64,000 nucleotides of DNA from Gammaproteobacteria bacterium (GCA_014337915.1 QUBU01000007.1:53752-117751); one strand, 5' to 3'. Positions 9,381 through 18,886 are shown, numbered from the stretch's first letter. Notes: generated by a model from the sequence alone, not told the origin. Program-made: numbers and translations.

Positions 9381-10295
9381 ATGGGCACGAACGACACCGC
9401 CAGCACTTTTGCGTCACTGTTGCAGCGCCTGCAGGGTGAGCTTCAGCTGCTGCCGGACAAGCCTGACGAGAGCCCGGAGATCACCCTGCGCTGCCTCTGG
9501 GCGCTGGCGGAGGACCGGCCGCTGGCAGTCAGCCAGGCTGCGACTTTCACGCCCGGGGCCCTGGATGATACCGGCCGCGCCCGGCTCCGCGCCCTTGTCG
9601 AGCAACGCCTCGCAGGCACGCCGCTGGCGCACCTCACCGGCCGGCAGGACTTCATGGGGCAGATCCTGCTGGCTTCCCCGGCGGCACTGGTCCCGCGGCG
9701 GGAAACCGAGCAGCTCGGCTTCACTGCCGTGCGCCGCCTGCAGTCGCTGGCGAGCGCGCGGCCGCTGGTGATCGATGTCTGCACCGGCGCTGGCAACGTC
9801 GCGCTCGGCATCGCCAGCCATCTGCCGCAGGCGCGGATCCTGGGCGCCGACCTCAGCCCGGAGGCCGTCGGACTCGCCAGGCAGAATGCCGGGTTCCTCG
9901 GCCGCGGGGACGTCGAGTTCCGCTGCGGTGACCTGCTGGAGCCCTTCAGCGAGCAACTGTTCCAGTCTGCTGTGGACATGATCACCTGCAACCCGCCCTA
10001 CATCTCCAGCGCGCGCGTGGACGGCATGCCTGCTGAAATCTGCCAGCACGAGCCGCGCCTGGCCTTCGACGGCGGGCCGTTTGGCGTGAAGATCATCCGC
10101 AAGCTGGTCGCCACGGCACCGCCGCTGCTCAGGCCGGGCGGCTGGCTGCTGATGGAGGTCGGCCTCGGCCAGGGCGCCGGTGTCGCCAGAACGCTGGCTG
10201 CCGATCCGCAGTTCGACGAGATCCACACCCACAACGATGCAGCGGGCCAGATCCGTGTCATCGAGGCCCGCCGCACTCCTGCTGCACAGGCATAG
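9381..10295 (+). CDS. HemK/PrmC-like SAM-dependent methyltransferase
   Basis: 304-residue methyltransferase of the HemK/PrmC type: SAM-binding VIDVCTGAGNVALGIA, an acidic post-beta-2 motif (GADLSPEAV), and the NPPYI motif at residues 204-208 that binds a planar amide or amino group. The N-terminal helical domain and HEPRLAFDGG also fit PrmC, which methylates release-factor glutamine. However, it lies inside the glycan locus between a ligase and a NadE-like gene, away from prfA. A specialised paralogue acting on an amide-containing metabolite is therefore plausible (inference). Confidence 0.8.
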   Translation: MGTNDTASTFASLLQRLQGELQLLPDKPDESPEITLRCLWALAEDRPLAVSQAATFTPGALDDTGRARLRALVEQRLAGTPLAHLTGRQDFMGQILLASPAALVPRRETEQLGFTAVRRLQSLASARPLVIDVCTGAGNVALGIASHLPQARILGADLSPEAVGLARQNAGFLGRGDVEFRCGDLLEPFSEQLFQSAVDMITCNPPYISSARVDGMPAEICQHEPRLAFDGGPFGVKIIRKLVATAPPLLRPGGWLLMEVGLGQGAGVARTLAADPQFDEIHTHNDAAGQIRVIEARRTPAAQA

Positions 10296-10299
10296 CACC

Positions 10300-11286
10300 A
10301 TGACGAAGCTCAACAGGAACGTCCTTGACCTCGACGTGAAGGCCGAGATCGAACGCATCACCGCGAGCATGCGGGAAATGCTCGCCAGGCGGCTGCGGCG
10401 CCGTGGCCTGGTCGTCGGCATCTCCGGCGGTATCGACAGCGCGGTTTGTGCTGCGCTGAGCGTGCGCGCCGTAGGCGCCGCCAAGGTGTTCGGCCTGCTG
10501 ATGCCGGAAACCGACTCGGCCAGCACAACCACGCCACGTGGACAGCAGGTCGCCGAGCAGCTGGGCATCGAGTTCCGCACCGAGGACATTTCGGCGACCC
10601 TGCGTGCCATTGGCTGCTATCGCTGGCGCGATGACGCCATCCGGGAAGTATTCGCCGACTATGACGGCAGCTGGCCGCACAAGCTGGCCATCCGCGGTGG
10701 CCAGCAGGGGCTCGCCAACCACTTCGCGCTGGTGGTGCAACGCCCGAACGGCCGGCAGGAAGAGGCCCGCCTGGGCCTGAACCAGTACCTGCAGATCGTG
10801 GCGGCCACCAACTACAAGCAGCGTATCCGCAAAACCATCGAGTACTTCCACGCGGACCGACTCAACTATGCCGTCATCGGCACGCCGAACCGGCTGGAGT
10901 ACGACCAGGGATTCTTCGTGAAGAATGGCGATGGCGCCGCGGACATCAAGCCGATCGCACACCTCTACAAGACGCAGGTCTATGCACTCGCGGCCGAACT
11001 TGGCGTACCGGAGGAAGTGCGGCGGGCGGCGCCCACCACCGACACCTACAGCCTGGTGCAGGGACAGGACGAGTTCTACTTCGCTCTGCCCTACCAGCAG
11101 ATGGATATCGCCCTGTGGGCAGTCAACCATGGCGTCGCCGAACAGGAGGTGGCCGCGGTCCTCGGCATCAGCACCGAGCAGGCGCATCACGTCTACGCGG
11201 ACATCGCGGCCAAGCGCCGCACCACCAGCTACCAGCACCTGCCGCCACTGCTGGTGGATCCGGTCAGGGAACTGCAGGTTCCCTGA
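10300..11286 (+). CDS. NadE-like NAD(+) synthase family amide synthase
   Basis: 328-residue PP-loop ATPase. The ATP-binding motif is SGGIDSA at residues 42-48. GTPNRLEYDQGFFVKNGDG followed by DIKPIAHLYKTQVYALA matches the ammonia-dependent NAD synthase core. Compared with bacterial NadE of about 275 residues it carries an extra segment around residues 110-170. It has no glutaminase domain, so it would need free ammonia or a partner. The gene starts four bases after the methyltransferase stop. Either it is a real NadE or, given the glycan setting, an amide-forming relative that modifies a uronic acid or acyl group. Confidence 0.78.
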   Translation: MTKLNRNVLDLDVKAEIERITASMREMLARRLRRRGLVVGISGGIDSAVCAALSVRAVGAAKVFGLLMPETDSASTTTPRGQQVAEQLGIEFRTEDISATLRAIGCYRWRDDAIREVFADYDGSWPHKLAIRGGQQGLANHFALVVQRPNGRQEEARLGLNQYLQIVAATNYKQRIRKTIEYFHADRLNYAVIGTPNRLEYDQGFFVKNGDGAADIKPIAHLYKTQVYALAAELGVPEEVRRAAPTTDTYSLVQGQDEFYFALPYQQMDIALWAVNHGVAEQEVAAVLGISTEQAHHVYADIAAKRRTTSYQHLPPLLVDPVRELQVP

Positions 11287-11346
11287 TCCGGAGACCTCGG
11301 ATGCCGGCAACCCATGCCCGGACCGACAGCGGTTGAGGACTCCGCC

Positions 11347-12474
11347 ATGACCGATCGCCACGCCGTACGGGTCTTCTTCCGCTATGACGACTACTCGGCG
11401 ACCAGCGACCCGACGGTCGACAACGGACTCATCGGGCTGTTCCGCAAGCATGGCCTGTGCTGCACCTTTGCCGTCATCCCCCGTGTGACCGAAGGCAACT
11501 ACCGCGACCCGCGGCCGCGGCCCAGCCTCGAACTCGATGCCAGCCGGCGGCAGGCGCTGGCGGCTGCCGTGCGGGACGGCAGCGTGGACGTTGCTCAGCA
11601 TGGATTCGAGCACCGCAGTAACGGCCGCGGTATGCCGCATTCGGAATTTCGCGGCGACGACTACGGCGTACAGGAGGAAAAGATCCGCCGCGGCAAGGAA
11701 CTGCTCGAAGGGATCATCGGCCGGCCGGTGCTGAGTTTCGTCCCGCCCTGGAATACCTACGACGAGGACACCCTGAAGGCCCTGCATGAGAACGGAATCC
11801 AGTGCCTGTCGGCCAACCGCTACGGACCACTGGTGAGCACCATCGAGACCATGCGTTTCCTGCCGATCACCGTGGAGCTGCCGGACCTCGAATCAGCCGT
11901 GGCGGCGGCACGGGCCCGCCCGCAGGATGACCCGGTCATCGGCGTCCTGATGCACCCGTACGATTTTCGGGAATCGGGGGACCAGCGGGCCCAGGTGGAC
12001 CTCGACGTTCTGGACGGCAAGCTGGCCTGGCTGAAGCAGCAGGCGGACGTCGTGGTGGCATCGGTCACCGTGCTGGCGACCAGCAGTGGCGCCTTCGACA
12101 TCCGTCGTTACGCTGGCAACCAGCCATTCGCGCAGGAACAGCTCGTGCCACCGTTCATTCGCGGCGTGGCCGATACGCCATACTACGCCAGCACCAGCGG
12201 CACCCAGGCCGCGCGCCAGCGCCGTCTCGCCGGCAGCATCGGCACCTATGTCGTGGCCGCCATCGCCGGCATCGCCGCAGGTGACCTGTTGCAGGAAATC
12301 GCGCTGTCGATCCATTCGGCAGCCGAGGAGCTGGCCCTGGTCCTGGTGCTGGCAGCGCTCGGTGCGCTCGCCTGGCGCACAGCCAGGCAACCCCGCGTCT
12401 ATTTCCGTCCCATGCTGCTGATGACCTTCCTCGCCGGCTGCGGGCTCGGCGCGGCCATCGGTATCTTCCGGTGA
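11347..12474 (+). CDS. NodB-like polysaccharide deacetylase with C-terminal membrane helices
   Basis: 375-residue protein. Residues 1-240 form a NodB/DUF2334-type barrel: FRYDDYSA gives the metal-binding Asp pair, QHGFEHRS the His motif, and SFVPPWNTYD the substrate-binding segment. The last 90 residues contain two or three hydrophobic helices (GTYVVAAIAGIAAG, ELALVLVLAALGALAW, LLMTFLAGCGLGAAI), so the enzyme is probably held in the inner membrane with the catalytic part in the cytoplasm, since no signal peptide is present. Likely removes an acetyl group from a lipid-linked sugar. Confidence 0.78.
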   Translation: MTDRHAVRVFFRYDDYSATSDPTVDNGLIGLFRKHGLCCTFAVIPRVTEGNYRDPRPRPSLELDASRRQALAAAVRDGSVDVAQHGFEHRSNGRGMPHSEFRGDDYGVQEEKIRRGKELLEGIIGRPVLSFVPPWNTYDEDTLKALHENGIQCLSANRYGPLVSTIETMRFLPITVELPDLESAVAAARARPQDDPVIGVLMHPYDFRESGDQRAQVDLDVLDGKLAWLKQQADVVVASVTVLATSSGAFDIRRYAGNQPFAQEQLVPPFIRGVADTPYYASTSGTQAARQRRLAGSIGTYVVAAIAGIAAGDLLQEIALSIHSAAEELALVLVLAALGALAWRTARQPRVYFRPMLLMTFLAGCGLGAAIGIFR

Positions 12475-13394
12475 CGACAGCAACCAGCCAGGCAGGCGGC
12501 AGCCCGATGGAGACCAGGCCACTCGTCAGCATCGTCATGGCCGCCTACAACTCGGCGCCCTACCTGGCCGAGGCGATCCGTTCCGTGACCGGGCAGACCT
12601 ATCCCCACTGGGAACTGCACATCATCAACGACGGCTCGAAGGACAACACCGCCGAGGTCGTCCAGCCGTTCCTGGACGATCCGCGCATCATCTATCACGA
12701 GCAGGAGAACCGGGGCCAGGCCAGCGCCAAGAATCGCGGCCTGCGGGCCGCGCGTGGCGCCTTCATCGCCTTCCTGGATGCCGATGACAAGTGGTCCCTG
12801 GACAAGCTGGAGAAGCAGCTGCCGGTGTTCGTCGCGCATCCTGAAGCCGGCCTGGTGCATACCAACGTGATGCTGATCACCGAGGCCGGGGAGCCGCTGG
12901 GCAGCCCGCAGCGCAGTTATCCGCAGGGCTGGATCAGCGGCGACCTGCTGGTCGACAACCGCGTCAACGGCATGGCCTCCATCCTGCGCCGGGAGTGCCT
13001 GGACCAGGTCGGCATATTCGACGAATCGCTGTCGATGGGTATCGACTACGACCTGTGGCTGCGCATTTCCGCCCGGTACCAGATCCTGTACCTGGATGAG
13101 GTCACCTATTTCTACCGGCAATGGGCCGGCCAGATGTCCCACCGCTACGAGGAGCGCATGGACAACGCCATCCGCATCATGGAGAAGTTCCTGCGCGAGA
13201 ACCCGGGCGTCGTGGCCCCGAAGGTCGTGGATGCCGCCTGGGCACATACCTATGTCGCACGCGGTTACTCGCGATTCCGTGCCGATCGGCGCTGGTCAGC
13301 GGCCATGAGCGATTTCCTCCGTGCCCTGGGTCATCGGCCGACCTACCTGCCGGCCTGGAAATCGATCATCAAGCTGCTGTTGTGGCGCAGTTGA
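12471..13394 (+). CDS. Family 2 glycosyltransferase
   Basis: GT-A fold glycosyltransferase of 307 residues (295 if the ATG at 12507 is used). It has the canonical N terminus VSIVMAAYNSAPYLAEAIRSV, a NDGSKDNT loop, AKNRGLRAARG, and the metal-binding FLDADDKW. The GTG at 12471 overlaps the stop of the deacetylase gene, suggesting translational coupling. No membrane helices are evident, so it is a cytosolic or peripheral enzyme adding a sugar to a lipid-linked intermediate. Confidence 0.88.
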   Translation: MTTATSQAGGSPMETRPLVSIVMAAYNSAPYLAEAIRSVTGQTYPHWELHIINDGSKDNTAEVVQPFLDDPRIIYHEQENRGQASAKNRGLRAARGAFIAFLDADDKWSLDKLEKQLPVFVAHPEAGLVHTNVMLITEAGEPLGSPQRSYPQGWISGDLLVDNRVNGMASILRRECLDQVGIFDESLSMGIDYDLWLRISARYQILYLDEVTYFYRQWAGQMSHRYEERMDNAIRIMEKFLRENPGVVAPKVVDAAWAHTYVARGYSRFRADRRWSAAMSDFLRALGHRPTYLPAWKSIIKLLLWRS

Positions 13395-13395
13395 A

Positions 13396-14514
13396 ATGCG
13401 ACCTGGCATGAAAGTCGAAAGAGGTCGCCTCCCCGCGCTGGACTGGCTGCGATTCGCGGCAGCGCTGGGCGTGCTCGCCTATCACTATGTTTCCAGCTAT
13501 CTGCCGGATGACCCGGGCAGCCGGTGGCTGGAGTACGCGGCCCATGTCACCCGCTACGGGTACCTGGGCGTCGAACTGTTCTTCATCATCAGCGGCTTCG
13601 TCATCCTCTGGTCGGCGCAGGGCAAGTCAGCCGCTTCCTTTGCGGTTTCCAGGTTCGCGCGGCTCTACCCCGCATTCTGGGCAGCCATGCTGCTGACCAG
13701 TGCCTGCTACCTGCTGCTGGGTCCCTATGCACCGCAAGTCTCGGGTCAGGAGGTCAGCCTGCACAGGCTGCTGGCCAACGCGACCATGATGCCGCAGCTG
13801 TTCGATGCTGAACGCATCGATGGCGTGTACTGGACCCTGGAACTGGAGATCCGTTTCTACTTCCTGGTTTTTGTGCTGTTGCTGCTGCGCCAGATGGGCA
13901 ACACGGAGCGCTGGCTGTACCTCTGGCTCGCGTTGTCCGCATGGATCTCGCTACAGGGTGCGCCGCGCTGGGTGGAGTACTTTGCCGTTGCGCCCTATGG
14001 ATCGTTCTTCATCGGTGGCTGCCTGCTCTACCTGATCCGTTCCTCGGGCTGGAGCTGGCCGCGCGCCGCTGCCCTGGCCGTCGCTGTCGTACTTGCCGCG
14101 ACCGACTCGATCCGCATCCGCTCCGGCTTCATTTCCGCGGATATGGAGTCGGCCTGGGTCGTTCCCCTGCTGGTGGTCCTGCTGTTCGGGGTGCTGCTGG
14201 TGCTGCTCGCGACCCCGCGCCGGTCCGGTGAGCCGGCCCCGGAATCCGGTTTCAGCTACCAGCTGGGCGCCCTGACCTATCCGCTGTACCTGACCCATGC
14301 CGCCATCGGCCGCATGCTGATCGAGATCCTGCTGCCCCATGTCGGCGCAGCAGCGGCCGTCCTGCTGGCCAGCGCCTGCGCCATCGCCATCGCCTGGATC
14401 CTCGTCGTGCTGGTCGATGAGCCGGCCAGGAAACCGGTTTCCAGGCTGTTGTACCGGGGCCTGGATTCCGCCGGCTCGACGCTGACCGCCATTCTCCGGC
14501 CCGGGAAGCCCTGA
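13396..14514 (+). CDS. Acyltransferase-3 family membrane O-acyltransferase
   Basis: 372-residue multi-pass membrane protein of the acyltransferase-3 (OafA/NodX/ExoZ) family. The hallmark N terminus is present: LDWLRFAAALGVLAYHY with the essential His, then GVELFFIISGFVI and a RFARLYPAFW loop. About ten hydrophobic helices follow. It most likely acetylates a sugar hydroxyl of the glycan. It starts just after the GT2 stop and its own stop overlaps the next start (TGATG). Confidence 0.9.
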   Translation: MRPGMKVERGRLPALDWLRFAAALGVLAYHYVSSYLPDDPGSRWLEYAAHVTRYGYLGVELFFIISGFVILWSAQGKSAASFAVSRFARLYPAFWAAMLLTSACYLLLGPYAPQVSGQEVSLHRLLANATMMPQLFDAERIDGVYWTLELEIRFYFLVFVLLLLRQMGNTERWLYLWLALSAWISLQGAPRWVEYFAVAPYGSFFIGGCLLYLIRSSGWSWPRAAALAVAVVLAATDSIRIRSGFISADMESAWVVPLLVVLLFGVLLVLLATPRRSGEPAPESGFSYQLGALTYPLYLTHAAIGRMLIEILLPHVGAAAAVLLASACAIAIAWILVVLVDEPARKPVSRLLYRGLDSAGSTLTAILRPGKP

Positions 14515-15560
14515 TGCCCTATTCGACGAGCTGGCCGTCCGGCAACGAGGCGCGCACCGCAGTCGCAGCGCTCTGGGAACGGGTGTACGGGAACTTCCCC
14601 GCCGCCCGCCATGACTGGCTCTACGTCAGCAATCCCGCGGGCCCGGCGCGCGTTTGCCTGCTGCGGGACGATGATTCCGCCAGCGTCGTCGGCTCGACCG
14701 CGCTGCTGCCCCGCAGGCTCTGCAGCAACGGTACGATCCTCAGTGCCGGCATTGCTGCCGACCTCATGGTCGACCAGCGGCATCGCTCGCTAGGACCCTC
14801 CATCATCCTGCAGAAGGGCATCCTCGGGCGCTTGGCGGAAGCCGGGATCGGCGTCGTCTATGCCTTCCCGAATCCCAAGTCCATCCCGATGACCAGGCGC
14901 ATCGGCTACCGTCAGGTGGCGGAGCGAGTGGCGCTGGTGCTGCCGCTGCGCTCGGAGCCGTTCCTGCGCGGGCGGATACCCCAGGCAGGGGCACGGAAGC
15001 TCGCAGCGCTGCTGCTCGACCTGGCGCTATACCTGCGGCCGCGCCTGTTCCAGCCCATTCCGGCAACCGGCTTCGTGCCGTTCACCGCAACAGACTTCGA
15101 TGCGGCCTTCGACGACCTCTGGTCGCGCATCAGCACCGGGTTTTCCCTGGTCGGCGAGAAGACCGCGGCTTTCCTGAACTGGCGCTACCGGGACAGCCCG
15201 CAGGAGCAGTACGCGGTGTTCGGCCTGCGCAACCGGCAGGGCATCGCCGGGTACCTGGTGCATTTCCAGCGCGACCAGCGCCTGCACATCGCCGACTTCG
15301 CCTGGGACCCAGCGTGCATCAGCCTGGAGGAACTGCTGATCCGCTTCGTGCGCTGGGGCCGCTCAACCGGCGCCGAGGCGGTCTCCATCGCACTCGCCGC
15401 CAGCCCCGACCTGCTGCGCCGCTGGCAGCGTGTCGGGTTCCACCTGCGCGAGGTCGTGGACCCGCTGATCGTGTTCACGCCGGACGGCCAGCCGATTTGC
15501 ATCGAGGGCAGCCCGGATCGCGGCAGCTGGTACCTGGTGCCCGGTGACAACGATGCCTGA
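14514..15560 (+). CDS. GNAT-family N-acyltransferase
   Basis: 348-residue protein with an N-terminal GNAT-like acetyl-CoA binding segment (AADLMVDQRHRSLGPSIILQKG, residues about 80-102), followed by a second, weaker domain. Proteins of this length and layout occur in exopolysaccharide loci and are thought to transfer an acyl group to an amino sugar. The overlapping TGATG with the acyltransferase-3 gene shows the two are one transcription unit. Substrate unknown. Confidence 0.7.
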   Translation: MPYSTSWPSGNEARTAVAALWERVYGNFPAARHDWLYVSNPAGPARVCLLRDDDSASVVGSTALLPRRLCSNGTILSAGIAADLMVDQRHRSLGPSIILQKGILGRLAEAGIGVVYAFPNPKSIPMTRRIGYRQVAERVALVLPLRSEPFLRGRIPQAGARKLAALLLDLALYLRPRLFQPIPATGFVPFTATDFDAAFDDLWSRISTGFSLVGEKTAAFLNWRYRDSPQEQYAVFGLRNRQGIAGYLVHFQRDQRLHIADFAWDPACISLEELLIRFVRWGRSTGAEAVSIALAASPDLLRRWQRVGFHLREVVDPLIVFTPDGQPICIEGSPDRGSWYLVPGDNDA

Positions 15561-15677
15561 ACGAAAACCTTGCCGGGCGGTGACGCCAGCCACGGAATCC
15601 GGGCCCCGGGTTCCATTAATGTCACGCGCTGGAAGTTCAGCGTAAGCTACCGCAGGAGACTGGTTCAGTCAGCGCCT

Positions 15678-17486
15678 ATGCCCCGCGTCCTTCGCCAGCT
15701 GCTCGACCTGCTGAATGCCGATGAACGGCGCCAGGGCCTGCTCCTGTTGATGAGCATGGTGCTGGTCGCGGCCGTCGAGACCGCTGGCATCGCCTCGATC
15801 ATGCCGTTCATGGCCGTCGTCAGCAGCCCCGAGCTTATCCAGACCAATCGCTGGCTGAAGATGCTCTACGACGGCCTGGGCTTCGACAACCAGATCGCCT
15901 TCCTCAGGTTCCTGGGCATCGTCGTCGTCGCCTTCCTGCTGTTCAGCACCCTGCTCAAGGCCGCCAACAACTGGCTGGTACTGCGCTTCGACAACAAGAT
16001 CAACTACGTGCTGGCACGCCGGCTGCTGGCGCAGTACATGAGCCGCCCCTACGAGTTCTTCCTGAACCGCAATACGGCCGAACTCGGCAAGAACATTCTC
16101 ACCGAAGCCAGGAATGTGGTGATCGGCGTGGTGAGCCCGGTCGGCGAACTGGTCTCTCGCGGCCTGATAGCACTGGCCATCATGGCGCTGCTGATCGCGG
16201 TCGATCCATTCGTCGCCGTGCTGATCGCCAGCGTGCTCGGCGGTGCGTATGCGCTGGTCTACCTGATCGCCCGCAGCCGGCTGCACCGTATTGGCCTGGA
16301 GCAGGTCGATGCCAACGCGGAGAAGTACAAGGCGGCGGACGAGGCATTGAGCGGCATCAAGGAACTGAAGGTCCTTGGCCGGGAGTACACGTTCCTGGAT
16401 CGTTTTTCGTGGCATGCCGAGCGGCATGCCCGCAACAACGTGGCCGCGGGACTGATCAGCGACATGCCCAGGCATGCGCTTGAGGTCATCGCCTTCGGCG
16501 GCATCCTGCTGGTGGTCCTGTACCTGCTGGGCCGCGACGGGCAACACGAAACGATGGTGCCACTGCTCGCACTGTATGCCTTTGCTGGTTATCGCCTGCT
16601 GCCGGCGCTGCAGCAGATTTTCGCGGCTTTTGCCCTGCTGCGCCGGAGCGTCGCGGCGCTCGAGGTCCTGCACCAGGACCTGATGCCGGAGCCCGGGGAA
16701 ACGCTGTCGGCCGAGCAGCGCCTGGCGGGCCGCACCAGGCTCCCGGCCCTGCCCCTGAACCATCAGCTCGAACTGAAGAAACTGTCGTTCCGCTATGCCG
16801 GTGCGCCGGAACCAGCCGTCCGGGACCTGGACCTGACCATCCGCGCCAACAGCTCCGTCGGCCTCGTGGGTCCGAGCGGCTGCGGCAAGACCACCACGGT
16901 GGACATGATCCTCGGCCTGCTGGCGCCCGCCTCAGGCGCGATGCATGCAGACGGCGTGCCAATCACCGCGGACAATATGGCGGCCTGGCAACGCAGCCTC
17001 GGCTACATTCCCCAGCAGATCTACATCTCCGACGATACCGTCACCCGCAATATCGCCTTCGGCATTCCCGACGACGAGATCGATATGGTCGCCGTGCGCA
17101 ACGCCGCCCGGATCGCCAAGCTGGCGGATTTCGTCGAAAACGAACTGCCTGGCGGCTATGACACAGTGATCGGCGAACGTGGTGCGCGGCTCAGCGGCGG
17201 CCAGCGGCAGCGCATCGGCATTGCGCGCGCGCTCTATCGCGACCCGGCGGTTCTCATCATGGATGAAGCCACCAGCGCCCTCGACGGCATTACCGAGGAG
17301 GGCGTCATGGACGCGGTGCACGAACTGTCCAGGAAGAAGACCATCATCATCATCGCGCACCGGCTGACAACGGTGCGGGACTGCGACGATATCTGCCTGC
17401 TCGACCACGGCAGCATCGTCATGCGCGGCAGCTACGACGACCTGAGGCGCGAGTCGACCTGGTTCAGGGCTGCCGTGGGCGACTGA
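15678..17486 (+). CDS. ABC exporter, fused membrane and ATPase domains (MsbA/PglK-like)
   Basis: 602-residue half-transporter. The first 330 residues hold six membrane helices; the C-terminal ATPase has Walker A GPSGCGKTT near residue 398, signature LSGGQRQR near 504 and Walker B VLIMDEATSALD near 525, then the switch His (IIAHRLTT). In this locus it is the only flippase candidate and could move the lipid-linked glycan across the inner membrane, as PglK does for lipid-linked oligosaccharides. No Wzx-type flippase is seen in the window. The ATG at 15678 is chosen; the longer frame has no support. Confidence 0.88.
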   Translation: MPRVLRQLLDLLNADERRQGLLLLMSMVLVAAVETAGIASIMPFMAVVSSPELIQTNRWLKMLYDGLGFDNQIAFLRFLGIVVVAFLLFSTLLKAANNWLVLRFDNKINYVLARRLLAQYMSRPYEFFLNRNTAELGKNILTEARNVVIGVVSPVGELVSRGLIALAIMALLIAVDPFVAVLIASVLGGAYALVYLIARSRLHRIGLEQVDANAEKYKAADEALSGIKELKVLGREYTFLDRFSWHAERHARNNVAAGLISDMPRHALEVIAFGGILLVVLYLLGRDGQHETMVPLLALYAFAGYRLLPALQQIFAAFALLRRSVAALEVLHQDLMPEPGETLSAEQRLAGRTRLPALPLNHQLELKKLSFRYAGAPEPAVRDLDLTIRANSSVGLVGPSGCGKTTTVDMILGLLAPASGAMHADGVPITADNMAAWQRSLGYIPQQIYISDDTVTRNIAFGIPDDEIDMVAVRNAARIAKLADFVENELPGGYDTVIGERGARLSGGQRQRIGIARALYRDPAVLIMDEATSALDGITEEGVMDAVHELSRKKTIIIIAHRLTTVRDCDDICLLDHGSIVMRGSYDDLRRESTWFRAAVGD

Positions 17487-18813
17487 TGTTGCAGACCGAG
17501 AACCGGTACTTGCCGCGTTCCGTCTGCTCCAGCCGCGCCACGCGGCTGACCACCGCCTGGACATCGGCGCCGAACTCGCCGGCAACGACCTTCTGGATCG
17601 CCTGCTCGGTCTGCGGCCCGAATTCCGCGGTCGGCACGACGCGGACCTCGATGCGGTACGGGTCGTTCTGCACCATCTGCGCCTGGTGGATTCCCGGGAT
17701 GTGGATGATGTAGGTGTCGAGGAGCGAGATTCCGAACACCGGCGTGCCGTCCGGGCGGTAGAGGAAGTCGGCCGTGCGTCCTGAAACCCGTGCCAGCCGC
17801 TCCAGCCCCCTGCCGCTCGGGCAGGCGCCGCCTGCCTTGCGCGCCACGTCGCCGATGGCGTAGCGGATCATCGGCATGGCCTGGTTCAGCAGGTCGGTGA
17901 TCACCAGCTCGTACTCGCCATCCACCTCGGTGGGCAGGTACTCGATGACGAGGCCTTCCGAGAACACATGCAGCCCGCTGTGCGCTTCTGATTCCGATGC
18001 GATGATCGACAGCTCCTCGCAGCCGTAGCGGTTGAACACCCGGGCACCGGTGGCTTCCTCGATGCAGCGCCGCTCCAGTTCCGACAGCGTCATCGCCGTG
18101 GTGATGACGCCGTTGAGCGGCGGCAGCCGCAGGCCATGCTCCTGGCAGTACAGGGCGAACTGGTAGACCGAGTGCGCATGCCCCATCAGCACCGTGGGCC
18201 GGAAGTCGCGCATCCGGGCATGGAACTGCCGCAGTCGCTCGGTCGAGAACTTCAGCGTGTCGAGGTAGATCGCGCGATCCTGCAGGCGGGAACGCAGCCA
18301 GGTCTTCCAGTGCAAGCCTTTGTCGGTATCGCCCCAGACCGCGGCCACCTTGTCGCCCGGGCGCCAGCCGGCCCAGGCGTTGTGGCGCCGGGTTGCCGCG
18401 TACTTCCAGTTCATGGCCTCGGTGTCCACGTACACGTGCAGCGGGACGCCGGTGGAGCCACCGGTGCGGGTATGCAGTGTGTTGTCGGCCGAATAGCCGG
18501 TGGAGAACAGCTGCGGGCCGGCGTTGCGGATGTCGTCCTTGGTCAGCAGTGGCAGTTGCGCCAGGTCCGCAGGGCCACGGATGTCGGAAGGAATGATGCC
18601 CGCTGCGTCCATGCGGGCCCGATGAAAGGCATTGTGGCGGTAGCAGTGCTCCAGCATTTCGTTGAGACGCCGTGCCTGGAGCGCGGCGAGCGCTTCGGCG
18701 CTGAACCACTGGGAGGCTTCCAGCTCACGGGAATGGCGGCGGAAGACGTATCCATCACGCCTCAGGTACAGCGGATCGGTGACGTAGCGCACGATCGGCT
18801 TCAGCAGGTCCAT
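17464..18813 (-). CDS. CapK/PaaK-like adenylate-forming enzyme (copy 1)
   Basis: 449-residue member of the phenylacetate-CoA-ligase-like CapK group found in capsule and exopolysaccharide loci. Motifs: TRTGGSTGVPL (adenylate-forming P-loop), FNRYGCEE, MIRYAIGDVARKA and the C-terminal GKYRF segment. The ATG at 18813 has a GAGGAA ahead; a GTG at 18840 is an alternative. Its 3' end overlaps the ABC exporter gene by 23 bases on the opposite strand. It probably activates a carboxylic acid for transfer to the glycan. A second relative lies at 23874-25271. Confidence 0.82.
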   Translation of the reverse strand: MDLLKPIVRYVTDPLYLRRDGYVFRRHSRELEASQWFSAEALAALQARRLNEMLEHCYRHNAFHRARMDAAGIIPSDIRGPADLAQLPLLTKDDIRNAGPQLFSTGYSADNTLHTRTGGSTGVPLHVYVDTEAMNWKYAATRRHNAWAGWRPGDKVAAVWGDTDKGLHWKTWLRSRLQDRAIYLDTLKFSTERLRQFHARMRDFRPTVLMGHAHSVYQFALYCQEHGLRLPPLNGVITTAMTLSELERRCIEEATGARVFNRYGCEELSIIASESEAHSGLHVFSEGLVIEYLPTEVDGEYELVITDLLNQAMPMIRYAIGDVARKAGGACPSGRGLERLARVSGRTADFLYRPDGTPVFGISLLDTYIIHIPGIHQAQMVQNDPYRIEVRVVPTAEFGPQTEQAIQKVVAGEFGADVQAVVSRVARLEQTERGKYRFSVCNISRPRQP

Positions 18814-18886
18814 CAGCGGCGGTTCCTCGGCCTGGTGCACCGGAAATGCGACCGGCGTTCCTTTCTTCCAGGGCCCGCAAGACTAC

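Noticed and set aside
9381..10295. Calling the HemK-like gene prmC
   Set aside because: Motifs allow it, but the location in a glycan operon away from prfA makes the housekeeping assignment unsafe.
10533..10542. CCACGTGG core in the NadE-like gene as a third parS site
   Set aside because: Only the central bases match; the GTT and AAC arms are missing.
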